From Rugalucina vietnamica (taxonomy: Eukaryota; Mollusca; Bivalvia; Lucinida; Lucinidae), in assembly GCA_964017185.1 (NCBI GenBank), contig OZ024869.1, forward strand, positions 62,386,931-62,450,930: a DNA stretch of 64,000 bases. Direction: 5' to 3'. The position numbers and the translations under genes are program-made. Under the pieces are notes generated by a model. The model was not told the origin of the DNA, made no database searches, and worked only from the letters and a program-made list of their open reading frames with translations. Position 1 is the first letter of the stretch. Every line of letters begins with the position of its first letter. Positions 23,823 to 35,600 of this stretch are shown in pieces.

Positions 23823-24683
23823 CAGGTCAGTTTCATAAGGTAAGTACGAAGCGACTTGTTTCATAAGTAATGGCATAGCAGTATGTGTACTTGAAACTTA
23901 TTGGATGTTTGCAGATTTGAACGGATTTCGCTCAGTCAATCTTAATACATGTAGATTGAAATATGCACTGATTGTAACATTTTTATTTTTGTTCTATTAA
24001 TTTACAAATAGTAACACATTAAATTTATTATTGTGTAGTTGTAAAATCAGCTGATTGCAAAACACGTCTGTTTTCGCAGCTCAGTTAATTGGGGTATTTA
24101 AAATGATTTAAAGGATTATAAGCGGTAAATCAGGTAAAATTTGTTTTTTCTTTTATATTTTTTTAAAAATTGTAAACTGAATTCAAAATAATGCAAGAGG
24201 ATATGCAAAAACATACATCGACCTCATCTTTATTGAGATGTAGCGGACAAGTTAAGCAACGTAAATTGAACTAAATTTACATGGTCTGGACAAGACTTGT
24301 GTTGAGCTTAAGGTTTTGTTGATTTAGGCATAGTTCGAGTTATGCTTTGTTGAAATACAAAGAACATATAGAGCAAACTATCGGACCGTTTTTTAGATTC
24401 GACGTAAATGGTAGTATCGAGGTAAGCATTGTCGAGGTAACGCGAGCCACCTGTCTAAGAAATTTCTTGACAACATATATATACACATATTATAAAGATT
24501 CAGATGAGTAACAGTATAACTTAATCGATCACAATGTAAAATGTTACAATCAGTGCACATTTCTATGTATTAAGAAAATCTGTTTAAATCTGAAAATACA
24601 CAATAAAATTTGGCCAAGTTTCAAGTACCATGCCATTACTTATGAAACAAATCGCTATGTATTAAACTTATGAAATGAACCTG
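23823..24683. mobile_element. TIR element with long diverged arms and TA duplication, 861 bp
   Basis: Left CAGGTCAGTTTCATAAGG and right CTTATGAAATGAACCTG are inverted. Pairing continues for about 160 bp (TTTCATAAGTAATGGCAT, TGCACTGATTGTAACATTTT). TA flanks both ends (23821-23822, 24684-24685). No transposase ORF. Confidence 0.7.
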
Positions 24684-25424
24684 TATGTGTAGTATCCTTA
24701 GGATAGAGAATGTCGGTATTGGTCAAAGTGCTCAGTCAGCTTTAAGTTCACATGCCGGGTCTCTAGTTTTTGTATTGGCTGATACCGACATTCTATAACT
24801 ATTACGTAACTAGTATTACATAATATTCCAAGATTGTAATTCTGTGATTTTGGGTCTTGTGGAGTCAAGATGGAAAATTTGCTAAAATAAATTAACTATA
24901 CTCCTTTCCCCAATATGCATCATTAGTTATATTATTGATGACTAAGAGCTGTCGCAGGACAGCGTAGCTTGCCTGACTCATGCTTTGCCATTAAAATGAT
25001 AAAATCTAATTTTTAAGTTAATGGCCTTGACCTTAAGGTCAACCAATGTTTTTAGACAATTGACCTAAAGGTCAACCAATATTTTTAGACAACTTATAGT
25101 CAACTTGCATGAATTTGTTTAATCAGTGCTTAGTAAAATAAGGTTCTGAGGTGAACCAATTCTTAATTTCTTGATACAAAAGCTTGCTTCTCTAACACAA
25201 CAACCATTGTACTAAACTTTACCATCTATAAAATGTAATATCATAATAATATATGGATTGTCAACTGCATGTACTCATAATGGCATTTAATGGCAGTATA
25301 ACACTTGAAGAGATTTTATCCAATAAATAATAACAGCTGTCCCATGACTGCATTTGGCTTTGTCAAGTATTATGGCCAACTCGACTCATAATCCAAGTCA
25401 TCAGGCTCAAACATCCCTTGCATT

Positions 25425-26200
25425 AATCATATAAGGCAAAATCACTGAACCATGAAATTATGTCACAGTGACCTTAATTTACTTTCAGGTCAAAGGACTG
25501 GTTATACTTATCCAAATCTGAAGGAAGTATGTTCATATATCAAATAAGTATAAAGATACAAGTAAGTATAAAGATACAAGGCAAAATCACTGAACCATGA
25601 AATTAGGTCACGAGTGACCTACAATCACTTTGGGGTCAAAGGTCTGGTCATACTCATAATGTGAAAGAAGTATGTTCATACTCCCATTGAGTGTAAAGAT
25701 ATAAGGCAAAATCACTGAAACATGAAATTAGGTCACAGTGACCTTTAACCACTTTGGGGTCAAAGGTCTGGTCAAACTCACTCATTATGTGAAGGAAGTA
25801 CACCTTGACCTCTTTATAACATGGTTAATTATAACACAGTTTTGGATATAACACTGATCATTGTTGGACCCAAACTGGACTATTTGTACTATATGCCTAT
25901 ACATTTTACTCTCGTTATAACATGGATTGGATAGCTAACACAGAAATTGGCTTGGGCCCCAGCAATAGTCTTATAAAGAGGTTGGGGTGTATGTTTAAAT
26001 GCCAATTGTCTGTCAAGATATATGGCAAAATCACTGAACCATGAAATTAGGTCAAAGTGACCTAAAGGTATATTTGGGTCAAAGGTCTAGTTGTACTTCC
26101 CAATAATTTGAAAGAAGTATGTAGATATACTTATTGAGTGTCAAGATACAAGGCAAAGTCACTGGACCATGGAAATTAGGTCAGCCCAACTTTAACTTCT
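25425..26200. repeat. tandem monomers, 120-146 bp, five units
   Basis: AAGGCAAAATCACTGAACCA then TGAAATTAGGTCA recurs near 25432, 25578, 25701, 26012 and 26152, each followed by GGGGTCAAAGGTCTGGT and GAAGGAAGTATGTTCATA variants. A Tigger-like MITE at 25801-25989 splits the third interval. Confidence 0.65.
25801..25989. mobile_element. pogo/Tigger-like MITE, copy 1, 189 bp
   Basis: CACCTTGACCTCTTTATAA at the left and TTATAAAGAGGTTGGGGTG at the right are inverted copies with two mismatches. TA flanks both ends. TATAACA/GTTATAA words inside are typical of pogo/Tigger elements. Confidence 0.75.
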
Positions 26201-26541
26201 TGACACAAAGTGTCACACTCATACAACATCTTCCTTATAGTTGTTTCCATTTAGAAATAAGATTTCTTTTTAAAGTGTTAAAGTCTTTTTAGATTTTGAC
26301 CTCTAGCCCCAACACTGACTCAAGACTCAGTGGTCAGATGTCAATATATCTCGGTCAGGCATTGTTTTTGTGTAAAGATCAGTCATGGAAATATTTCTGA
26401 TGACATTCTTCTGAATTACATGACCACTAATGTGTACTGGTAATCTACCTCCTGGAGACTTGCCCAGCAGTAGTAATATTCAGTATGACATGAAATGTGT
26501 GAAAGGACCAAGCTCAACAACAACACAAATGTAAGAGTTCA

Positions 26542-26687
26542 TCACTTGTCTTTAAAGGGTGGTTTCTCTAGTTCCTCTGTAGGTAGTACTGTAAAACTGT
26601 AGTCTCTAAAGTCTACTATACACAGGCCATGAAATGCAATGTTTGATAAAACTGTGAGATACTCTCCCAGGGCAAACCAGGAATAAA
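26542..26687 (-). CDS. PGAP2: PGAP2 exon 5 (last coding exon)
   Basis: Acceptor TACTCTAATTTCAG precedes TTTATTCCTGGTTTGCC. The exon completes the codon left by exon 4 (A+TT) and encodes YSWFALGEYLTVLSNIAFHG, a membrane helix, then VDFRDYSFTVLP and a hydrophilic tail ending PPFKDK and TGA. This matches the C-terminal helix and WDF region of vertebrate PGAP2. No AATAAA was confidently placed downstream. Confidence 0.9.
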
Positions 26688-29600
26688 CTGAAATTAGAGT
26701 AAACATTAGTGAACTTGTGCTGTTGACACATATGTACATGCATTATACTCTTATGTCGCATCCAGTCTCAGATTCCCCAGTTTTCATTGATAAGTACCTG
26801 ACACAGTTCAACCCCTATGGTGAAGCCTGTCAAAGAACAGTCTGTTGAGGATAAGTGAGCATCCCTCATGATTAACATAAACTCAGTTGTTTACTGTGGG
26901 TGCAAAACAAATGAATAAAACACAAAACTTTATGTCAACATTTTGGACAAGCTGACCTGAATAAGAGCTGTCGCAAGACAGCATAGCTTGCCTGACTTGT
27001 GCTTTGCCACTAAATCTATTAAAATCTATGACCCATGACCTTGACCTCAAGGTCTCTCAGGTGGGTCGTGATGGTACAGCATAAAACTTCAGACCAATAC
27101 ATGTATCTACTAACATGCAAAGTATCAACTTGATCCATCTACATATTCAAGAGATATAGACTTATAAAAACTTTAACCCAAAATCTTTTTAACATAAAAT
27201 TTCTAAGTCTGTGACCTTGATCTCAAGGTTACTCAGGTGCTGTATGTAGAAAAGGAAGTTATGAATAAATAAATGCAGCATGTTTTCCAGTTGAATGGAA
27301 GTCCACATTCATAAGCAAAACTGTTCAGCTACATAGTCTTGCTTATAAAAAAATATACATTGTACATGTATATCGAATAGTTTCTCTAAATTTTCAATGG
27401 ATCCACTCATTTGCTTGGTATTGTTTGACGATTGTCAGGTAACGACTTGACAACTTACTTTTCGGTTCACAGTAGGTGTTATGGCGAAAATAGAGATAGA
27501 CTGACAGCAGAAATATACACAGATTCACCAGGAATAATATCACTTTGTTACATAGACAGCGCCTATCCTGAAATGAGAAAGAAGCTATTGCAACACCATT
27601 TCCCCCAGTCCCAGGAGATAGCAAGGAAACTAGCTGGGTTTTGAGGGGGTTTTTACCTTTCACAGACCCTTCAGGAAATATCTGGGGTTTGTATTATAAG
27701 GACAGTAAGGGCAACACAATGTAAATATAGCAGACTGCAAGGGAAAATGACCTTTTTTACCAAATGACTGTCCCTGTAGTGTGTGGGGGGTTATGGCAAG
27801 GGTTTGCTGGAGAAAAGTCGAAAGTTCCTGCTGGGGCGGGGCACTGTGGGGTGACAAATGACTAGAGCATAAAATCTGCATTTAAATAGACAATTCTGTG
27901 CTTAGTCTAAGATAAGAATATATAAAATCAGAAATACAACCAGAGGACCAATGGTCCTGTAAACGCTCACATGAGATCTGAGATATATACCAATAAACTT
28001 GTTTGACTGTCAACTTAGTGTCAAGGTCATCTACATGTACATTGTATATAGCCCCAAACAGAGTCAGAATACCCCTTGGGCTTCATTTCTTTTTCAAAAT
28101 CATAAATATTCTGTCCACTTGCCCATTTCCTGGAAGTTTTTCCCTTCAGTGTCATTTTAAGAGTTTTCTGTATATGTGATCTATGTTGACCTTGCCGTAA
28201 AATCTGCATTTATACATACATTGAAGTACTCTACTGTCTGAACACCATCTTTTCAGAAACTGCATTTTTCGAAATCTCACTTTTCTGAAAGACTTCAAGA
28301 AAAATATAAGCATGTCACCATTTTGCATTCCAAAAGTCTTAAAAAGTGCCACAAAAACTTTGAAAATCGGTTAACAAATAAAACTTTTATGCAAGAAAAT
28401 ATTACTGAATAGGGCTTTCTTTCATTGTAAAATTGCCAGCAAGGGAAGTAACTATTTTCCCGGAAAAAAATCTAAATTGATTATTTTCTACTAAATGCAC
28501 CAAACCAAAACAAAATTGTTTTGTATGCAGAGCTGAGCAACAAACTCTTAAAATTATTCCACAGATTTGCTTGATTTTCAGTTTTTAGGGATTTGGATTA
28601 GCTCCCTTGCACATGCAAAGTGCCTATTCAAAATGATTTTTGGGCATAGTTATTTTATTAGTGAACCGATTTTCAAACTTTTTGCGGCACTTTTTAGGAC
28701 TCATGAGTTGCAAAAAGATGGGGCATGGTCATATTTTTCTTGTAGTGTTTCAGAAAAGTGAGATCTCGAAAAATGCAGTTTCTAAAAGATGGTGTTCAGA
28801 CAATAGTCTTAATTGCTACATATCATTTTTTGTTGCAATAGGTTCAGCATTTCCTGAGAAGAAGATTTTTGAAGGGTTTTTACCATATATGGGCATGGCG
28901 GCCATCTTGGTCATGTGACCTGGTTTATTTATAATTACATTTGTTCCCCCTTCATACAGATGCTTCCTATAAAATTTGACTTTGATTTGCCAAGTGGTTT
29001 AAGATAAGAAGATCTTTGAATATTATAGTTATAAATTAGTCCCGGGGCAAGGCCAGACCCACCCCTGGAGTCCAAATTGTTTTCAGAATCTTACAAACAT
29101 GCAAAAACCAGCTTAGCAATTCACAAGTTTCAGACATCTCAAAATCAGTTGTCAAAGACAATAAATTGACAGTCCAAACAGTCAAACAGGTACACTTTAA
29201 ATATAGAAAAAGTTGTTTATTTCTTTAAATAGCCAAAAGCTGTCAAACAATCATAAATATAGAAAAAGTTGTTTATTTCTTTAAATAGCCAAAAGCTGTC
29301 AAACAATCATCTTGAACTTTTTCATTATTTTCAAACAACCAATGAAATTTTGAAAAGAGAAATTAACATCTGTCAATTCCAGCTTACTGTAACCAATCAG
29401 AAATATATAAGGTGATGATGTACATTTCCATGTTGAAACTTGATACAAATATTAGATAGGAAATGTCAATTTCATCTTTTTGACAACTAGTTAAGAGACG
29501 CTTGAAACACCTGGATTGCTAAGCTGCTATTTGCCTGGTTGTAAATCTCCAGTTCATTTACCCATTTCATTCAAGTTTTGCCCTTCAAATCACATTTTAA

Positions 29601-32600
29601 CAATTTTACTCATTCAAATGCATGGGCGACCTGTGTTGACCTTGACATAAAATAGGCCAAGGTCATTCCAGGATCATGATTTACATAAACTTTGTAGAGC
29701 TCCATTGCCTGATGCTTCATGCCAAGTTTCAAAATCATAAGCCTTCTGGTTCTGGAGAAGAAGATTTTTAAAGGTTTTTTGCTACTCATAGCCATGGCCA
29801 CCATCTTGTTCATGTGACCTTGACAATTTCTATAAACTTTCATTTCCCCTTCCTAACAATGCTCCACATAAAGTTTGGCTTTGATTCACACTGGTCCGCT
29901 GTTCATAACAGTAAACTAAAACTCTGCACAGCGAACTAACCTGTAACAGATAGGAAATTAAAAAAATGGCGGATTTGTTGGGAGCGAATCGGTTCGTAAG
30001 ATTTGTTTATTTATTATGAGCTTCTCTTTTTGTTTATCCACACAAAATATATGTTACAGACCAATAAAACTACTGTATTATGTTTTTAGATTAGATCTAT
30101 ACTTTCTAAAGGTAACGCCATATTTATTTTTAATGCTGATCACAACTTTGACGGGTGATTGCAAAAGCAAGCTTTTTGTAGGTCATCGTGAAGCAATGCC
30201 TATTTTGTGGCTCAAATTCGACAATTAATGGTATAATTTCTTATTGCAAACAGAGGCATTGATGAATTATAACGATTTAAACCAAAATTTTTGTAAAATG
30301 TCATTTGACAGTAAAGTTATCGATAATTTTTCATTACAACATATTCCACACCTAAATAAACACAACGAAGAACCAACTAAAACTTTTTAAATTCGGTAAA
30401 ATAATTTCATAATGACCATTTATGTTGCATTTCAAGTTGCGTTGACGTTCTCTTATGTAATCTAAAACCAGAGTTCTGATCTGACCTGGCCCAAAACCTA
30501 ACACAACCTTTCCCCCTCCTCAATGATGCTTTAGATAAAATTTGATCACGATTGGTCTTGTTGTCTTAGACATATTCAAGTTTGAAAATGTGAACGGATG
30601 GACGGATGGACACACACACGCACGGACACCGGCTCAATTACTATACTATGAGCTCACCTTGTGAGCATTCGGCTCAGGTGAGCTAAAAATAATGTTGTTA
30701 TAAGCTGGAGCATTTGTAAAATTTCTCTTTTTGTTCAGTATAGCTTGAATTACCTTCTGTAAAACCAGATGAAACAGTAGGCTTTTGCCTTGGAGTTTAC
30801 ATGTGTAATTGTATGTTAAAATGTTTAACATTGATCCATTGAAGGTCAGTGTTGATACTTACAGCCTCTGTGACATTGATATATACAGCCTCTGCGACAT
30901 TGATATATCAATGTTGATACTTACAGCCTCTGTGACATTGATATATCAGTGTTCATACTTACAACCTCTGTGACATTGATATATACAGCCTCTGCCACAT
31001 TGATATATCAGTGTTGATACTTACAGCCTCTGTGACATTGATATATCAGTGTTGACACTTACAGCCTCTGTGACATTGATATATCCAGCCTCTGTGACAT
31101 TGATATATCAGTGTTGATACTTACAGCCTCTGTGACATTGATATATCAGTGTTCATACTTACAGCCTATGTGACAATGATATATCAGTGTTCATACTTAC
31201 AGCCTCTGTGACATTGATATATCAGTGTTCATACTTACAGCCTCTGTGACATTGATATATCAGTGTTCATACTTACAGCCTCTGTGACATTGATATATCA
31301 GTGTTCATACTTACAGCCTATATATCAGTGTTGATACTTACAGCCTCTGTGACATTGATATATCAGTGTTGATACTTACAGCCTCTGTGACATTGATATA
31401 TCAGTGTTCATACTTACAGCCTCTGTGACATTGATATATCAGTGTTCATACTTACAGCCTCTGTGACATTGATATATCCAGCCTCTGCGACATTGATATA
31501 TCAGTGTTGATACTTACAGCCTCTGTGACACTGATATATCAGTATTCATACTTACAGCCTCTGTGACATTGATATATCAGTGTTCATACTTACAGCCTCT
31601 GTGACTATAAGAATCTTACATGAGTGTCAGGTATGGATAGACAAATCTGTCCTGAGGGTCACATTTTGGCATCACAAGAAACTGTGACCCAAGGGACAGA
31701 TTTGTCTATCCATACCTTACACGCATGATGGATTCTTTTTCTTGCACGCCTTAATCCGGCGAAGCTTGATTTTAATACTATTTCCGGCGAAGCTTGATTT
31801 TAAAACTATTTCCGCCACTTTCAATTAGAACGTTTTGACATCCTTGTGACGTGTGCGCTTGGCGGCGAAATTACGTGACGTCCTATACAACCAATGTTAA
31901 AAAAGAACACTTGAATGCAGGATTTCTCTATCTAGTGTGCAAGAAATTGATATATCAGTGTTTATGCTTACAGCCTCTGTGACATTGATATATCAGTGTT
32001 GATACTTACAGCCTCTGTGACATTGATATATCAGTGTTCATACCTACAGCCTCTGTGACACTGATATATCTCAGTGTTCATACTTACAGCCTCTGTGACA
32101 TTGATATATCAATGTTCACACTTACAGCGTCTGTGACATTGATATATCAGTATTCATACTTACAGCCTCTGTGACATTGATATATCAGTGTTGATACATG
32201 TACTTACAGCCTCTGTGACATTGATATATCAGTGTTGATACTTACAGCCTCTGTGACATTGATATATCCAGCCTCTGCGACATTGATATATCAGTGTTGA
32301 TACTTTCAGCCTCTGTGACACTGATATATCAGTGTTGATACATGTAGTTACAGCCTCTGTGACATTGATATATCAGTGTTCATACTTACAGCCTCTGTGA
32401 CATTGATATATCCAGTCTCTGCGACATTGATATATCAGTGTTGATACTTACAGCCTCTGTGACATTGATATATCAGTGTTGATACATGTACTTACAGCCT
32501 CTGTGATATATCAGTGTTGATACTTACAGCCTCTGTGACATTGATATATCAGTGTTGATACTTACAGCCTCTGTGACATTGATATATCAGTGTTGATACT

Positions 32601-35600
32601 TACAGCCTCTGCGACATTGATATATCCAGCCTCTGTGACATTGATATATCAGTGTTCATACTTACAGCCTCTGTGACATTGATATATCAGTGTTCATACT
32701 TACAGCCTCTGTGACATTGATATATCAGTGTTGATACTTACAGCCTCTGTGACATTGATATATCAGTGTTGATACTTACAGCCTCTGCGACATTGATATA
32801 TCAGTGTTCATACTTAAAGCCTCTGTGACATTGATATACATGTATCAGTGTTCATTCTAACAGCCTCTGTGACATTGATATATCAGTGTTGATACTTACA
32901 GCCTCTGTGACACTGATATATCAGTGTTCATACTTACAGCCTCTGTGACATTGATATATCAGTGTTCATACTTACAGCCTCTGTGACATTGATATATCAG
33001 TGTTGATACTTACAGCCTCTGTGATATTGATATATCAGTGTTAATACTTTCAGCCTCTGCGACATTCATATATCAGTGTTCATACTTACAGCCTCTGTGA
33101 CATTGATATATCAGTGTTCATACTTACAGCCTCTGTGACATTGATATATCAGTGTTCATACTTACAGCCTCTGTGACATTGATATATCAGTGTTCATACT
33201 TACAGCCTCTGTGACATTGATATATCCAGCTTTATGGCTCCAGTATATGAGACAGCATGACAACAGCATGTACACTTGTGAACACACTATGAACACAATA
33301 AATGAATTCTCATGTATAGCTGCAAAAGAAAGAAGAATTGTAGAAAACTTGTTTTCAGGGGGAAATGAATACTAAAAAAGAGAGAAAATCCAGCTTAATT
33401 AGCAATGATGATCCTCCACAATTTTAGACCACAAATAAAGAGGACACAGTAATATTCATAAGGTATACTGCAAATAAAACATTAAACAAATGTGGAATTG
33501 TGAAATTTATCATTGAAGTCAACAGGTGAATATCAGCTTTTCATGTCCTTCATGTTGTATACGTATTCAAGCTGTTCTAAGTTCTAAGTTTTAATTTTTA
33601 TTTGCTATTACTGCAGCTGGTGTTGTGCCGTGTGGCGACCCTAAAATGTCTACCCATTCATCATCCATTGTGCAAATTATATTCTCCTTTTGATCCTTTG
33701 AGATCAGAGAGGGTATTCTGAGAAATCAGAAAATTATGTCAGACCAGTCAAGATGCATTTTCTGACCAAAATTTGATATACGTATTTGGCCCTATGTGGA
33801 TAATTAACAACCCTGCTGAAAGTTGCAAAATAACAGTAATTTTCTTTGGCTCCATGTTGCCAAATCTAAAGGGTCACTGATGAAGCTTACGTAGCAGAAA
33901 CAATGGTATGGTCCATCACATTTCTCATTTTTACCTGGACCTCTTTATAACATGGTTCATTGAAAAACGGTTGTGGATATAAAACGGGTCATGGCTGGAC
34001 AAACAATGGTTATTTTAGACTAATTTTGCTATATATCTATACATTTTACTCTCATTATAACACGGACTGGATAGTTAACACGGAAATTGGCTTGGACCCC
34101 AACAATAGTGTTATAAAGAAGTTGAGGTGTACATGTATATGCTCACTGCTCTTAAAGGTAAAAGTAGGCAATGATCAGGAAAGGTTAAATCAGAAAGAAA
34201 TTCCCACTCCAAAACTGAGATGGGGAAAAACTAAATTAACAATCATGTACTTATACCAAGAAAACATAGCGTAAGCCACGTGAGCAGCTATTTCCCAATA
34301 GGCAGCCACTCAGTTACCCAAATTTAAAAATATGAAAACTTACATAAGGAGCAAAGAAACAGCACAAAAATTCAACACCAAAACATAAAACAGTTAGAAC
34401 CACAACAGAAGTATCGCCTTGGAACGATCAGTTATATAAAATCACTGGCGGGCTTAACCTAGTTGTCCCCCGCCTTTTCGAAGAAAAGCGGAGGGACATA
34501 GTTTTTGGCTTTCCGTCATTCCGTCCCTCCGTCTGTCCATCCGTCCGTCTGTCCTTCCGTCCCCCTATAGAGTATGTACCTTGTGTGCGCAACTCCTCCA
34601 ACAGTTTTACTCCGATTCTTTTGAAACTTTACAGATGATTTTACCATCCTTTGAAGATATGCATGTGGTTTGGATATAATCCTCAGATTAATTTTTCACA
34701 CTTTTTTCTCAATTTGAACTTAGTCATTTTTGGAGCATTTTGACAATGAAAGCGAATGGACAGTGGGTACCTTGTGTGCGCAACTCCTCCTACAGTTTCA
34801 TTCCGATTCTTTTGAAACTTTACAGATGTCTTTACCAGGCTTTGAAGATATGCATGTGGTTTGGATATGCTACTCAGATTAATTTTTATTACTTTTGCTC
34901 GCAATTTGAACTTAGTCATTTTTCGGTCATTTTGACAATGAAAGTGAATGGACAGGGGGTACCTTGTGTGCGCAACTCCTCCTACAGTTTCATTCTGATT
35001 CTTTTGAAACTTTACAGTTGTCTTTATAATGCTTTGAAGATACGCATATGGTTTGCATATAATCCTCAGCATATGAACTTAAGTCATTTTTTCGGCATTT
35101 ACACTTAGAAAGTTCATGTGGCTTCTCAGATTATATTTGTGTAACTAAACAATCAAGGCGGGGGACATAAATTCTTTGAATTTGCTTGTTTTACAGGATC
35201 CTTACCTCACCCTCAGCTTCTGCATTGGTTCACAACATTTAGTTAGTTATTCAGTCCTCATGGTGAATCTCTAACTAGTCAATGAATCATCAAAGACAAA
35301 TAAATCATGTTAGCCACCACGATGAATCAAAAACGACGACTCACAGATACAATAAGCTGCCTGGCGTGGCCAAACAACATTACTGAAAATCTGGAGCAAA
35401 AGAAAAACACCATTTGAACACCGGTGGGCCAACCAACAGACAAGAAGCTCCGGCCCCAACGAACTAAAATGACTAGCTTTAAGTCGGGGCCATCATAGAA
35501 TCTAACTCTCGACCCACCGGCGTGCAATTAAAGAAGGCAACATAGTTATCAACCAAGATTGGGTTAAGACTGTCACACTATAACATTTAAGTTATCTAAG

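Larger units (their letters stand above)
22356..26541. other. region downstream of PGAP2 without further genes
   Basis: Apart from the MITEs, TIR element and monomers listed separately, 22356-22639, 22845-23297, 23533-23822 and 24686-24940 show no coding signal. At 24713-24797 a short inverted pair (GAATGTCGGTAT / ATACCGACATTC) may be a decayed mini-element. Confidence 0.4.
24944..27250. repeat. repeat family with AGCTGTCGCAGGACAGC hairpin (dispersed pieces)
   Basis: TAAGAGCTGTCGCAGGACAGC (about 24944) and AAGAGCTGTCGCAAGACAGC (about 26962) each start a similar stretch (GTAGCTTGCCTGAC, GCTTTGCCA, ATGACCTTGACCT) reaching roughly 25130 and 27250. A related ACAGCTGTCCCATGACTGC lies near 25335. 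It resembles the other hairpin-ended families, but no 3' end could be fixed. Confidence 0.4.
27938..30686 (-). mobile_element. HINE-like element K in PGAP2 intron 3
   Basis: Left end AACCAGAGGACCAATGGTCC at 27938; right end TTCGGCTCAGGTGAGCTAA at 30686 after a GGACGGATGG microsatellite. Monomer sequence is interrupted at 28235-28802, 29094-29541 and about 29887-30470, so most of its length is foreign. The third interruption (starting CACTGGTCCGCTG) was not identified. Confidence 0.6.

Noticed and set aside
30840-33226. CRISPR array
   Set aside because: Regular 38-bp repeats without unique spacers, in a eukaryotic intron; it is a minisatellite.
34683-35108. Overlapping open frames on both strands with repeated peptide blocks
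   Set aside because: They are two readings of the ~191-bp tandem units of the GTCCCCCGCC-ended element, not a repeat protein.
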